NCBI RefSeq assembly: GCF_016865585.1
Contig: NZ_JAESND010000001.1
Coordinates: 682,001-746,000 of the forward strand
Reading direction: 5' to 3'
From: Jeongeupia naejangsanensis
GTDB taxonomy: Bacteria > Pseudomonadota > Gammaproteobacteria > Burkholderiales > Chitinibacteraceae
Length of the DNA: 64,000 bases
The translations under genes and the position numbers were made by a program. Below the pieces are notes generated by a model, which was not told the origin of the DNA, did no database searches, and saw only the letters and a program-made list of their open reading frames with translations. This document shows positions 16,963-24,866 of the stretch, in pieces; position 1 is the first letter of the stretch, and each line of letters opens with the position of its first letter.

Positions 16963-18185
16963 AGCTGGCACATCTCCCGCTCCCCGTACACCTCTCGTAC
17001 TGCACCAATATCCATGCCGGAGACAGCCTGACCGAAGTCGAGGCCAGCTTGTCCGAATTCGTACCGGCGATCCGGGCCCATCTTGAAGACCTGCAGGTGC
17101 TTGGCGCCAGCGAGCCATTCGGACTGGGGCTGCGGCTGTCCGCCGAGGCAGCGGAATGTCTGCTGAGTGAGGAAGCGCTGCGTGCCTTTGCTGCCCGCCT
17201 GCGCTCGCTCAATGCCTACGTATTTACAATCAATGCCTTCCCCTGGGGCAACTTCCATCAGAAACCGGTGAAACAGGCGGTGTACCAGCCCGACTGGCGC
17301 AGCCACCAGCGTCTGGACTACACCCTCCACTGTGCGCGCACACTGGCCGCCCTGCTGCCCGCAGGCATCAAGGGCAGCATCTCCACCGTACCGCTGGGCT
17401 TCGACGAAGGGGGGCGCGCGGCCGCGATGGCCGACTCGCTGCCGCAGCTGCGTCAGGCCGTTGTTGGACTGCACCGGCTGATGCGCGAAACCGGCAAGGA
17501 AATCACGCTGGCACTCGAGCCTGAGCCGGCCTGCATTCTGGAAAATGCCGGTGATGCCCTGCACTTTTTCCAGCACTACTGGTTTGCCGACGACAACCTG
17601 ACGCAACTGGCCAGGCTTGCCGCCTGCTCGCTAGATGAAGCGCGGCTGCTGGCACATCGCCATCTCGGGGTCTGCTACGACGTCTGCCATGGTGCCGTCG
17701 AGTTCGAAGATCCCTGCGCGGCATTGCTCGAGCTGCGGAAGGCGGGCATTCGCATCGCCAAGATCCAGCTGTCCTGCGCGCTGCAGATCGACGCCATGGA
17801 TCCCCGAACCGCAGTTGAACTGCAGGCGTTCGACGACGGGGTTTACCTGCATCAGGTGGTCAGGCGCGGTGCGGCGGGACTGCAACGTCACCTCGACCTG
17901 CCGCAAGCCTTGAACCAGCCCCCCGAGGTCGTCGAGGCGGAAGCATGGCGGGTGCACTGCCACGTCCCCCTTTTCTGGCAAGCACCCGCGGAGGGGCTGA
18001 CCAGTACCCGCGCCAGCCTGGACGCGGTGCTTGGCCTGCTACGCGAGGAGGCCGTCAGCCCCCACCTCGAAGTGGAAACCTATACATGGGATGTCCTGCC
18101 CCGCCAGCTTCGCGAAATGCCCAAAGCCCGGGCGATCTCGCTCGAACTGCATGCTGTCTTGAAAGCGTTGTGCCATGAACAGTAA
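16959..18185 (+). CDS. eboE: EboE-type metabolite traffic protein (TIM-barrel isomerase fold)
   Basis: A 408-residue protein of the xylose-isomerase-like/sugar-phosphate isomerase fold. Recognisable blocks include LSYCTNIHAGDS at the start, FTINAFPWGNFH (about 88-99), ITLALEPEPACILEN near residue 185 and GVCYDVCHGAVEF near residue 235, the last two being likely metal-binding Glu, Asp and His residues, and a late EVETYTWDVLP. This set is the signature of the EboE family, which occurs with eboD and eboC. The ATG overlaps the eboD stop and the 3' end overlaps eboC by 11 bases. The chemical role is not established. Confidence 0.88.
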   Translation: MKLAHLPLPVHLSYCTNIHAGDSLTEVEASLSEFVPAIRAHLEDLQVLGASEPFGLGLRLSAEAAECLLSEEALRAFAARLRSLNAYVFTINAFPWGNFHQKPVKQAVYQPDWRSHQRLDYTLHCARTLAALLPAGIKGSISTVPLGFDEGGRAAAMADSLPQLRQAVVGLHRLMRETGKEITLALEPEPACILENAGDALHFFQHYWFADDNLTQLARLAACSLDEARLLAHRHLGVCYDVCHGAVEFEDPCAALLELRKAGIRIAKIQLSCALQIDAMDPRTAVELQAFDDGVYLHQVVRRGAAGLQRHLDLPQALNQPPEVVEAEAWRVHCHVPLFWQAPAEGLTSTRASLDAVLGLLREEAVSPHLEVETYTWDVLPRQLREMPKARAISLELHAVLKALCHEQ

Positions 18186-19116
18186 CGTCGCTTCATCGAT
18201 GCCGGTCTGGCTGCGTCTGGGGCGCGTTTCCAATCTGCCCACCGTGCTCAGCAACGCTTTTGCCGCAGCGCTGCTGGGCGCGGCGGCGAGCGGCCGCGCT
18301 CTGAGCGCGGCAGAAATGGCGGCCCTTCCTCCCCTGATGCTGTCGATGTGCCTGTTTTACATCGGCGGGATGTACCTGAACGACGCTTTCGACCGGGAAA
18401 TCGACGCCCGCGAACGCCCGCAGCGCCCCATTCCTTCGGGTGAGGTACGCGCGCCAACGGTTTTCTTCTTCGGCTTCGTGATGCTGCTGGCCGGCTGGCT
18501 GCTGCTGAACCAGTACGGCAACGATTCCAGCCGGCGCTACGGTGCACTGCTGGCAGCGACCATCGTGCTGTACAACGCCTGGCACAAGCACAACCCGTGC
18601 AGTCCGCTGCTGATGGGGGCATGCCGTGCCTTGCTGTGCCTTTGCGTCGGCTCGGCCTTCGCCGATGGCACGCCGCCGCTGCTGTTCCTCGCCGCCGGCT
18701 TGCTGCTGGCGCATATCGTCGGCCTCAGTCACGCAGCCAAACAGGAAAGCCTGAACCGCATCGGCTCCCTTTGGCCTCTGGCCGTACTCGGGCTGGCGCC
18801 GCTGATCTACACGCTGGTGGCACTGGTCCGGCTCGACGCCAACGGAATGGCAGAGACTTGGGAAGTGCTGGTGCTTGCCGTGCTGCCGGCCGCTGCCCTG
18901 ATTGCCGTCCTCGCACTCGCCGTGACGCAACTGCTCCGACGCGCGGTGCCGGGCGCCGTCGGCGAGGCGGTGTCCCGGATGATTGCTGCCGTGAGCTTGC
19001 TGGACGGTCTGGCTCTGGCCGTCTTTCTGCCGGAGCCGGCACCCGGCGCCGTGCTCGGATGCATGGCGGCCTATTTCGCCACGCGACGCCTGCAGGCCTA
19101 CATCCCGGGGAGCTGA
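18175..19116 (+). CDS. eboC: EboC-type UbiA-family prenyltransferase
   Basis: A 313-residue membrane protein with about eight hydrophobic segments. The prenyl-diphosphate binding motif N69-D70-x-x-D73-x-x-x-D77 is in YLNDAFDREIDARERPQRPIPSG, as in UbiA enzymes. A second acidic motif expected of UbiA proteins is weak here: the aligned region GLSHAAKQESLNR has only one acid. EboC proteins share this property in my reading and may not be conventional prenyltransferases. The ATG at 18175 lies inside the last codons of eboE. The protein should sit in the inner membrane, between the cytoplasmic and periplasmic steps of the pathway. Confidence 0.86.
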   Translation: MNSNVASSMPVWLRLGRVSNLPTVLSNAFAAALLGAAASGRALSAAEMAALPPLMLSMCLFYIGGMYLNDAFDREIDARERPQRPIPSGEVRAPTVFFFGFVMLLAGWLLLNQYGNDSSRRYGALLAATIVLYNAWHKHNPCSPLLMGACRALLCLCVGSAFADGTPPLLFLAAGLLLAHIVGLSHAAKQESLNRIGSLWPLAVLGLAPLIYTLVALVRLDANGMAETWEVLVLAVLPAAALIAVLALAVTQLLRRAVPGAVGEAVSRMIAAVSLLDGLALAVFLPEPAPGAVLGCMAAYFATRRLQAYIPGS

Positions 19117-19118
19117 AC

Positions 19119-20081
19119 ATGAACGACAGGCATCGCGACTCGCCCCCTTTCCCGCCGGATCTTCCGGACCATGCCACTGCGTCCGCATGGGTCCATTGGC
19201 AGGCCAGCCGGTCCGCCTGGCAGGATCTGCTGCAGCGCTGGCTGAACGCCCGTACCGACGGCAGCTGGTACGCGCGTCAATGCCAATACCTCGCGCTCCC
19301 CACCGAAATCGGCCGCCCAATGGACCTGCTTTTCAGGACGATCGGTCAGGCACCACGCAAACTCGGAAAGCAGGACCTGGCGCTGAACGATGCAGAGCGG
19401 GAGAACGCAAATGCCTTGCAGGCCGGCTTCAACGCCAGCCGCTGGAGCGTCGACCAGGCGGCCCGCGTCGGCATGATCCTGGCTGCGAGCAGCCGTTTGC
19501 CTAACAGCACGGTTTTCGCCGCCCTGCTCGACGAGCTGGCAAACCATGGCGACATCCAGGAACAGATCGCCCTGTATCAGGGCTTCGCCCTGTACCCGCG
19601 GGACCCTGCCTTGCTGCGACGTGCCGGCGAGGCGATCCGCAGCGGCATCCGCCCGGTTTTCGCCGCCTTCGCCCTGAGATCGCCCTGGCCGCAAGCCATG
19701 CTGACGCAATCGATGTGGAACCAGATGATCGTCAAGACCTTCTTCCTGGACCTGCCGCTCTGGCCGGTTCAGGGGCTGGCCGAACGCGCCAACGAGAATC
19801 TGGGTGAAATTCTCTGTGATCTGATCGCCGAACGGACCGCCGCCGGCCGCAGCCTGAACCCGGAAATCTGGCGCCTGCTGGCGCTGTGCCCCGGCGAGCG
19901 CGGGCATACCCGACTGCGCCAGCGCCATGCCGGGTCTCCTGCCGGCTCACACGAAATGCATGCGTTGCAGCTGGCCGCGAGGGAAAGCCCTCACGCCGAT
20001 ATCCGATCACTAGCGCCTGCCGGGCCTTCCGGAATCGCATTCAGCGACGAATGGGCACAACTGACCCAGTGGCAGGAATGA
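19119..20081 (+). CDS. eboA: EboA family protein
   Basis: A 320-residue soluble, helix-rich protein without a signal peptide. The family-typical blocks are RCLPR-like QLA segments: WTVDQAARVLLLL appears here as WSVDQAARVGMILAA, then EQIALYQGFALYP, and NQMIVKTFFLDLPLWPVQGLAERAN. The last block strongly supports EboA. No enzyme motif is visible. The start at 19119 follows the eboC stop by two bases. The C-terminal 60 residues (after LLALCPGERG) look poorly conserved. Assignment rests on these blocks plus the position between eboC and eboB. Confidence 0.82.
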   Translation: MNDRHRDSPPFPPDLPDHATASAWVHWQASRSAWQDLLQRWLNARTDGSWYARQCQYLALPTEIGRPMDLLFRTIGQAPRKLGKQDLALNDAERENANALQAGFNASRWSVDQAARVGMILAASSRLPNSTVFAALLDELANHGDIQEQIALYQGFALYPRDPALLRRAGEAIRSGIRPVFAAFALRSPWPQAMLTQSMWNQMIVKTFFLDLPLWPVQGLAERANENLGEILCDLIAERTAAGRSLNPEIWRLLALCPGERGHTRLRQRHAGSPAGSHEMHALQLAARESPHADIRSLAPAGPSGIAFSDEWAQLTQWQE

Positions 20082-20102
20082 ATCCAACGAAAAGGGATAA
20101 GA

Positions 20103-21176
20103 ATGAGCGACATCCAGCACGCCATCGAAGAGATGTTTTCCGAACGCAGCGCAGCCTGCCCCTGCTGCGGGGCGACCCTGAGCCCGGAAATGCTGCGCGA
20201 TTTGCTGCGACAGGCCGAGCACCTGCAAGGCGAACACCAGGCCTTTCGCCGCCTGACACCGGGCGCGGGTGGCATGCTGATCGACCCGCATGCCCACATG
20301 ATTGCACGCACGACCGACGACTATGAAGCGATGGCTGCCAGCGGCGTGGTCGCCGTGATCGAGCCGGCATTCTGGCTGGGGCAGGCGCGGACCAACGTCG
20401 GCAGCTTTGTCGATTACTTCTCGACGATCACCGGCTTCGAACGCTTTCGCGCCGCGCAATTCGGCATCCGCCACTACTGCGCAATCGGCCTCAATCCCAA
20501 GGAAGCCAACAACCGGGAGCTGGCCGACGCCGTGCTCGACGTCCTGCCACGCTACCTCGGCAAGGAAGGTGTAGTGGCACTGGGAGAAATCGGCTACGAC
20601 GAACAGACCGAACTCGAGGACCGGGCCTTCCGCGCGCAAATCGAACTCGCCAAAGAGTTCGACCTGCCGATAATGATCCACACGCCGCATCGCGACAAAA
20701 AACGCGGCACCAGACGGACGATGGATACGCTGGAAGCCTGCGGCTTCGATCCTGCACGGTGCGTGATCGACCACAACAACGAGGAAACGGTCGAGGAAGT
20801 ACTCGATCGCGGCTACTGGTGTGCGTTCACGATCTACCCGTCCACCAAGATGGGCAACGACCGGCTCGCCGCCATCGTGGAACGCTACGGCCCGGAACGC
20901 ATCATCGTCGACTCGGCTTGCGACTGGGGCGTGTCCGACCCGCTGGCCGTCTCCAAGTCAGCGCGCATCATGGCTCAGCACGGACTGGACGAAGCCACGA
21001 TCCGGCAGGTGGTGTATCACAACGCGCTGAAAGTCTACGGCCTGAACGGCGAAATGCGTGAAACGGACTGGCTGGATCCCGCGCCGGTGGACCAGCGGAC
21101 ACTGTACGGCGGCAACTCGGTATTGCGCGGCCAGGCGCCACGAGTGGAACAGGACAACCCGGACCGCATTGTTTAA
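20103..21176 (+). CDS. eboB: EboB-type TatD-family metal-dependent hydrolase
   Basis: A 357-residue TatD-like amidohydrolase-fold protein. Metal ligands are in LIDPHAHM (about residues 60-66), VALGEIGYDEQ, MIHTPHRDK, CVIDHNNEETVEE and the late IIVDSACDWGVSDPLAV. The C-terminal TLYGGNSVLRGQ is the usual ending of EboB. Before the barrel there is an extra N-terminal segment of about 55 residues with one C-x-x-C (Cys19-Cys22, in CPCCGATL), which could bind metal only with a partner. The gene follows eboA by 21 bases, with GAAAAGGG as ribosome site. Confidence 0.86.
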   Translation: MSDIQHAIEEMFSERSAACPCCGATLSPEMLRDLLRQAEHLQGEHQAFRRLTPGAGGMLIDPHAHMIARTTDDYEAMAASGVVAVIEPAFWLGQARTNVGSFVDYFSTITGFERFRAAQFGIRHYCAIGLNPKEANNRELADAVLDVLPRYLGKEGVVALGEIGYDEQTELEDRAFRAQIELAKEFDLPIMIHTPHRDKKRGTRRTMDTLEACGFDPARCVIDHNNEETVEEVLDRGYWCAFTIYPSTKMGNDRLAAIVERYGPERIIVDSACDWGVSDPLAVSKSARIMAQHGLDEATIRQVVYHNALKVYGLNGEMRETDWLDPAPVDQRTLYGGNSVLRGQAPRVEQDNPDRIV

Positions 21177-21207
21177 CGGCTTGAATTCCGAGAAAGGGAG
21201 AAATCGC

Positions 21208-21990
21208 ATGGCAAACCGGCAAAGCAACAATGTAAGCCTCGTCTCGCAATGGTTCATCCGTCACGGCTCCACCGAACAGGTGCTGTCCGCGCTGCCCGAC
21301 TATGTACAACAGGTAAAGGCCGGGGAACCGGAAACGCTGATCTATCTCGTCAACACGCCCTTGCCGGAGCGCAGCCTCGACTCCCCCTTGCAATCGCTGC
21401 CACCAGCCGTACAACCCAGCCTGCTTTTCTATGAAGAGTACGCGAGCGAGGCGGCCTTTCTGGCCCATGTCCACGGCCCCGCATTCACCGGTTTTGTCAG
21501 CGAATACGGCCGGTACTTCGTCAGCAGCGACGGTAAGCCCTACACCACCGTCACTTTCCTGCACCGCGAGCAGGGCTTCATCCGCGGACTGGACCGTCCC
21601 GCAGTGCAGGCCGGGCAGGTCGGCAGCCAGAACCGGCATCCGGCCGTGATGTTTGAAATCATCGCCAAGGATCAGGACAAGTCCAAAACATTTTACAGCG
21701 AGGTTTTCGGGTGGCATTACGAAAGCGGCAGCTCCGGTTTTGCCTATGTCCATTTCCCGCGGCAATTGCATGCGCTGCTGGGTGGTATTGGCCAGTCCGA
21801 GAAAGGCGTGGCCGGCATGGAGCCCGGCCACAGCTTCTATTTGCTGGTGGAAGACCTGCAGCTCGCCATCGAGCGTGCGCTCGCCGCCGGCGGCAGCCTG
21901 CACATGCCCATCACCAGTGTGGATGGCTACACCTTTGCCATGATCAAAGACCCGGAAGGCAACCCGATCGGACTGCTTCAGGCAGTCTGA
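21208..21990 (+). CDS. ABM-domain/VOC-domain fusion protein
   Basis: A 260-residue protein with two small-molecule domains. Residues 1-115 resemble an antibiotic-biosynthesis-monooxygenase (ABM) ferredoxin-like fold: VSLVSQWFIRHGSTEQVLSAL and LLFYEEYASEAAFLAHVHGPAF. Residues 140-260 form a glyoxalase/VOC domain (MFEIIAKDQDKSKTFYSEVFGW, and MIKDPEGNPIGLL at the end). The gene follows eboB by 31 bases with AAAGGGAG as ribosome site, so it is the last gene of the ebo operon. An intrinsic terminator follows. A role as oxygenase or tailoring enzyme of the ebo metabolite is inference; many ABM and VOC proteins have other roles. Confidence 0.72.
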   Translation: MANRQSNNVSLVSQWFIRHGSTEQVLSALPDYVQQVKAGEPETLIYLVNTPLPERSLDSPLQSLPPAVQPSLLFYEEYASEAAFLAHVHGPAFTGFVSEYGRYFVSSDGKPYTTVTFLHREQGFIRGLDRPAVQAGQVGSQNRHPAVMFEIIAKDQDKSKTFYSEVFGWHYESGSSGFAYVHFPRQLHALLGGIGQSEKGVAGMEPGHSFYLLVEDLQLAIERALAAGGSLHMPITSVDGYTFAMIKDPEGNPIGLLQAV

Positions 21991-22112
21991 TGCATACGCT
22001 TCTTCCCGAACCTCCAGCTCTCCGCGTCCCACATCGGCATCAATCAATGTCAGGCTCACGAATTACCGGATGGACCAAATCGCCAGTGGCGACACCTTCA
22101 CCCGGAGCGACC

Positions 22113-22145
22113 AAACAAAAACCCCGCAATGCGGGGTTTTTGTTT
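22113..22145. terminator. Bidirectional intrinsic terminator
   Basis: A perfect 15-bp stem (22113-22127 with 22131-22145) with an AAT loop; its GC core CCCCGC/GCGGGG is flanked by A and T runs on both strands. It lies between the end of the ebo operon (plus) and the end of the GH8 gene (minus), so it can stop transcription from both sides. Confidence 0.9.
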
Positions 22146-22200
22146 ATCTAGATGCGTCATGTGCGACTGCTGCCGCATCGCAGCGGCAGTCCCGCAACGC

Positions 22201-23949
22201 TCAGCTGCACTTGCCCTTGTTGCTCCAGAGCGACGGCGTCGTAGCCGGCGTCCAGCCCGCGCCGACATAGGCCACGTGCGACACGGTGGCTTGATACCGA
22301 ACGCCACCGTATTCGACGAGTGCGCCTTGCTGGTATGAGGCGCCCTCCTGCCACGAAGTCGGGCAGCTGCCGCTTGGCGTTGGCGTTGGCGTTGGCGTTG
22401 GCGTTGGCGTTGGAGTCGGGGTCGGGGTCGGAGTCGGAGTCGGAGTCGGAGTCGGAGTCGGAGTCGGAGTCGGAGTCGGAGTCGGAGTCGGAGTCGGAGT
22501 CGGAGTCGGAGTCGGAGTCGGCACGCTACTGCAAGCCCCCAGATCCTTCCACGGCTTGCCGTCACCGGCGTTGCTTGCCGGGTTCTCGTTCTGCGTCCAC
22601 CACTTGGCCGAATAATTCCGGCCGTTGTAGCTCACTGTAGCGCCGCCGTTATAGGCAGTACCTGCAACCCATCCCGCCGCGGTGCAACCCGACGGTGCAG
22701 GCGTAGGCGTAGGCGTTGGCGTTGCAGTGTATTTTGGCTGTTGCCACAACCCCGCCACCGCCATCATCGACAGCAGGCGAATCGAGTCCGAGTAATACTC
22801 GTTGACCGGCGCCGCCGCGATGCGCGTCCACAAGGCGTTCAGCCAGGTCTGGTTGCCGCTGTCGATGGTGGCGCTGACGGCAAACGGTGCCGCAAACGCC
22901 ATCTGGAAGTACGGGTTCAAGGCCTGCCCGTCCAGCGTATAACCACCGTAAATCCGGTTCGGATCGCCACCAGTTGCCGTCGTGCTCACCCAGCGATTCA
23001 ACGCCTGCAGCAACGGCAAGGCGCGGGTATCGCCATTGAGCAGGTAATCCAGACTCAGCCGCCAGGGCACGCGGCAATTGTTCCAGCTGTAGTTGCCGTC
23101 GTTCGCACCTTCGAGAAAGCCCGCCGGAGCCGGCCGGAAATCGGTGCCCTGCTTGACGATGAAATCCGGCAGCAGACCGGTGTTCGGCCCGTAGTTGCGG
23201 AACACCGAATCGGCAATCACGTAGCTCTTGTCGAGCACCGCGCGCCAGCGTGCGTCGCCGGTCGCCTCGTGAAACGCGCGCAGGTGGTTGAACATCAGGT
23301 CCGAGCCGCGCAGCCCCTTGCCATAGGTCGCATCGCCATCGCCGACCCAATCACCGAGCTTGAGCGTCCACTCGGACTGATTCACCACCTTGTCCATCAG
23401 CGCATTGATGGTCTTGTGCGCTTCGTCGCGGTAGTTGATCGTCCCGGTCGAACCCCAGACCTGATCGGCCAGCAGCAAGCCGTAGGCAGCATCGAGATCG
23501 CCGTCGGTGGCCGAGTTCTGGCCGTCGGTATCGACCAGCCGGTTGTCCGACAGCGATTGCGCCCATGCCATCAGCCACGGGCTGGCGAGCGTCGGATGGG
23601 CACGGTAGTAGCGGAACAGTGCATCAAATGTCGCCCGGGCCTGCGGATCACGCGCCGCCATCTGCGCCACCGCCAGCATGCCGAAGCCCTGGCCTTCCGA
23701 CACCACCTGCTTGCCGGTCTCGGAGCCGAACCAGACGTAAAGCCGGCTTGCGTCCTGCGGGTCGGTGCGCAGATAACGCGTTTTCCAAGCCGCATAGGCG
23801 GCGTCGACCTGATTCAGCATTTGGGACTGATTCACCACTGCGGGCGTAATCGCGCCAGGGACGTAGGCAAAGGCAGAACTGGCGGGATACAAACCAAGCT
23901 GGCCAGCGGCCAGCAACAGAACCACGGTTCTTTTCAGACGGGGAAACAC
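22201..23949 (-). CDS. Secreted GH8 glycoside hydrolase with two CBM5/12-like modules
   Basis: A 582-residue exported enzyme. A signal peptide spans residues 1-28 ([20 protein letters not shown]). The GH8 domain spans about 30-415: general-acid Glu85 in SEGQGFGML, and [14 protein letters not shown] (Asp149/Asp151) holding the family signature Asp residues. A TPTPTP spacer follows, then a CBM5/12-like module ([20 protein letters not shown]), a much longer Thr-Pro linker, and a second such module at the C-terminus ([21 protein letters not shown]). GH8 contains chitosanases, cellulases and related glucanases; the modules often bind chitin or cellulose, so a chitosanase or glucanase is likely. 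GTG at 23949 is preferred over upstream TTG at 24006 because AGAGGAG sits eight bases before it. Confidence 0.88.
   Translation of the reverse strand: MFPRLKRTVVLLLAAGQLGLYPASSAFAYVPGAITPAVVNQSQMLNQVDAAYAAWKTRYLRTDPQDASRLYVWFGSETGKQVVSEGQGFGMLAVAQMAARDPQARATFDALFRYYRAHPTLASPWLMAWAQSLSDNRLVDTDGQNSATDGDLDAAYGLLLADQVWGSTGTINYRDEAHKTINALMDKVVNQSEWTLKLGDWVGDGDATYGKGLRGSDLMFNHLRAFHEATGDARWRAVLDKSYVIADSVFRNYGPNTGLLPDFIVKQGTDFRPAPAGFLEGANDGNYSWNNCRVPWRLSLDYLLNGDTRALPLLQALNRWVSTTATGGDPNRIYGGYTLDGQALNPYFQMAFAAPFAVSATIDSGNQTWLNALWTRIAAAPVNEYYSDSIRLLSMMAVAGLWQQPKYTATPTPTPTPAPSGCTAAGWVAGTAYNGGATVSYNGRNYSAKWWTQNENPASNAGDGKPWKDLGACSSVPTPTPTPTPTPTPTPTPTPTPTPTPTPTPTPTPTPTPTPTPTPTPTPTPSGSCPTSWQEGASYQQGALVEYGGVRYQATVSHVAYVGAGWTPATTPSLWSNKGKCS
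22376..22519 (-). repeat. Hexanucleotide tandem repeat encoding a Thr-Pro linker
   Basis: Twenty-four consecutive six-base units: six GGCGTT (22376-22411), one GGAGTC, two GGGGTC, then fifteen GGAGTC (22430-22519) as read on the plus strand. On the coding strand every unit gives Thr-Pro. The two unit blocks show two separate local expansions. Since each unit is six bases, gain or loss changes linker length without a frameshift. Confidence 0.95.
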
Positions 23950-24449
23950 CGGATGCGCTCCTCTCAACACCTTGGCTACGCCGGTTGCAGTTTTGCACCG
24001 GAGCAAGCAAAGCCGATTTATGGAAAGCGCATTGTCAGAAAATCGGAAGAAAAAGTGCCACCTTCACGGACCTGCGTCGGTCTGGAAGAGATAGCCGGCA
24101 ATTCATGTGGTTTTTTTACGATTTGCAGCGAGCCAGCCGGCGCAGAAAGTGGTATTCGCAGACTGGTCTAGCCTCGCGATTCGTTCCTGCTCCGGCACGT
24201 GCCCAAAGCTGATGCGGAACTGCACGATGGTTTCCAACGCCCTGCCTGCGCCCTGCCCGAGGATGCCGAATACACCTGCCAAGCGCCCCCTAGGCCTCCT
24301 TCACAGCCTTCTAGTGGGCTGCGCTCCAAAACCCTTTTTACATTCGCGTTAGCTACGGCGCCAATTCAAATCTATGGGGATGGAGAATAGTATCGTTGTT
24401 TTCTCGCGAAAATTCATTTAAAAGCCATGCAAAGCAAAATGGCAAAAAC
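23950..24449. other. Non-coding gap downstream of the immunity gene
   Basis: About 500 bases between the immunity gene stop and the GH8 start, both on the minus strand. It should hold the GH8 promoter; AT content rises from about 24010 and again near 24330-24449. Only short frames without ribosome sites are present. CDI loci often keep orphan toxin or immunity fragments at this place, but I could not recognise one by eye. Confidence 0.4.
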
Positions 24450-24866
24450 CTAATTTTCTGCATCAGTTGACCACACCTGTTGACCAAATTCATTTACCCA
24501 CACCAAGTCACCAGGAGTCCAATACTGAGTACATAACCCTTCTACTCCTTCAACTTCATACGGAACTACCGTACAAAACTGATCATCATCAAATTCATCA
24601 GCCGGTGGCCAGCTATTTTCAATAGAAGCAAGAAGTTCTTCGACGCCTCCTTCTAGTAACACCCCTTTACGCCCTAGTTTCACAGCCCCAGTTTCAAGAA
24701 GTCGACCGACAACATAAAGAAAGGCGTGTTTTCTCCACTCATAACTTTCGCCATCAACAAGGCACCACACAGCCCCCATAGACATACCAAACGCACCATT
24801 AATCAACTCCGGAATTTCTTTATCCATGAGCTTCATATCTTTATTTGACAACGCCAAATCATTCAT
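24450..24866 (-). CDS. cdiI: CDI immunity protein, DUF596-like
   Basis: A 138-residue acidic cytoplasmic protein. The pattern HAFLYVVGRLLETGAVKL followed by G-V-L-L-E-G and a W-P segment, then GDLVWVNEFGQQVW at the end, fits DUF596 proteins, which occur as immunity partners of polymorphic toxins in Neisseria and relatives. Its ATG overlaps the cdiA stop (24863-24866), the standard toxin-immunity layout. The gene is clearly more AT-rich than its neighbours, as is the adjacent toxin tip, which suggests they were exchanged together. The DUF596 call was made from memory of the pattern. Confidence 0.75.
   Translation of the reverse strand: MNDLALSNKDMKLMDKEIPELINGAFGMSMGAVWCLVDGESYEWRKHAFLYVVGRLLETGAVKLGRKGVLLEGGVEELLASIENSWPPADEFDDDQFCTVVPYEVEGVEGLCTQYWTPGDLVWVNEFGQQVWSTDAEN

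Noticed and set aside
22376-22519. Tandem repeats considered as a CRISPR-like array
   Set aside because: Six-base units without spacers, inside a coding frame; it is a Thr-Pro linker.
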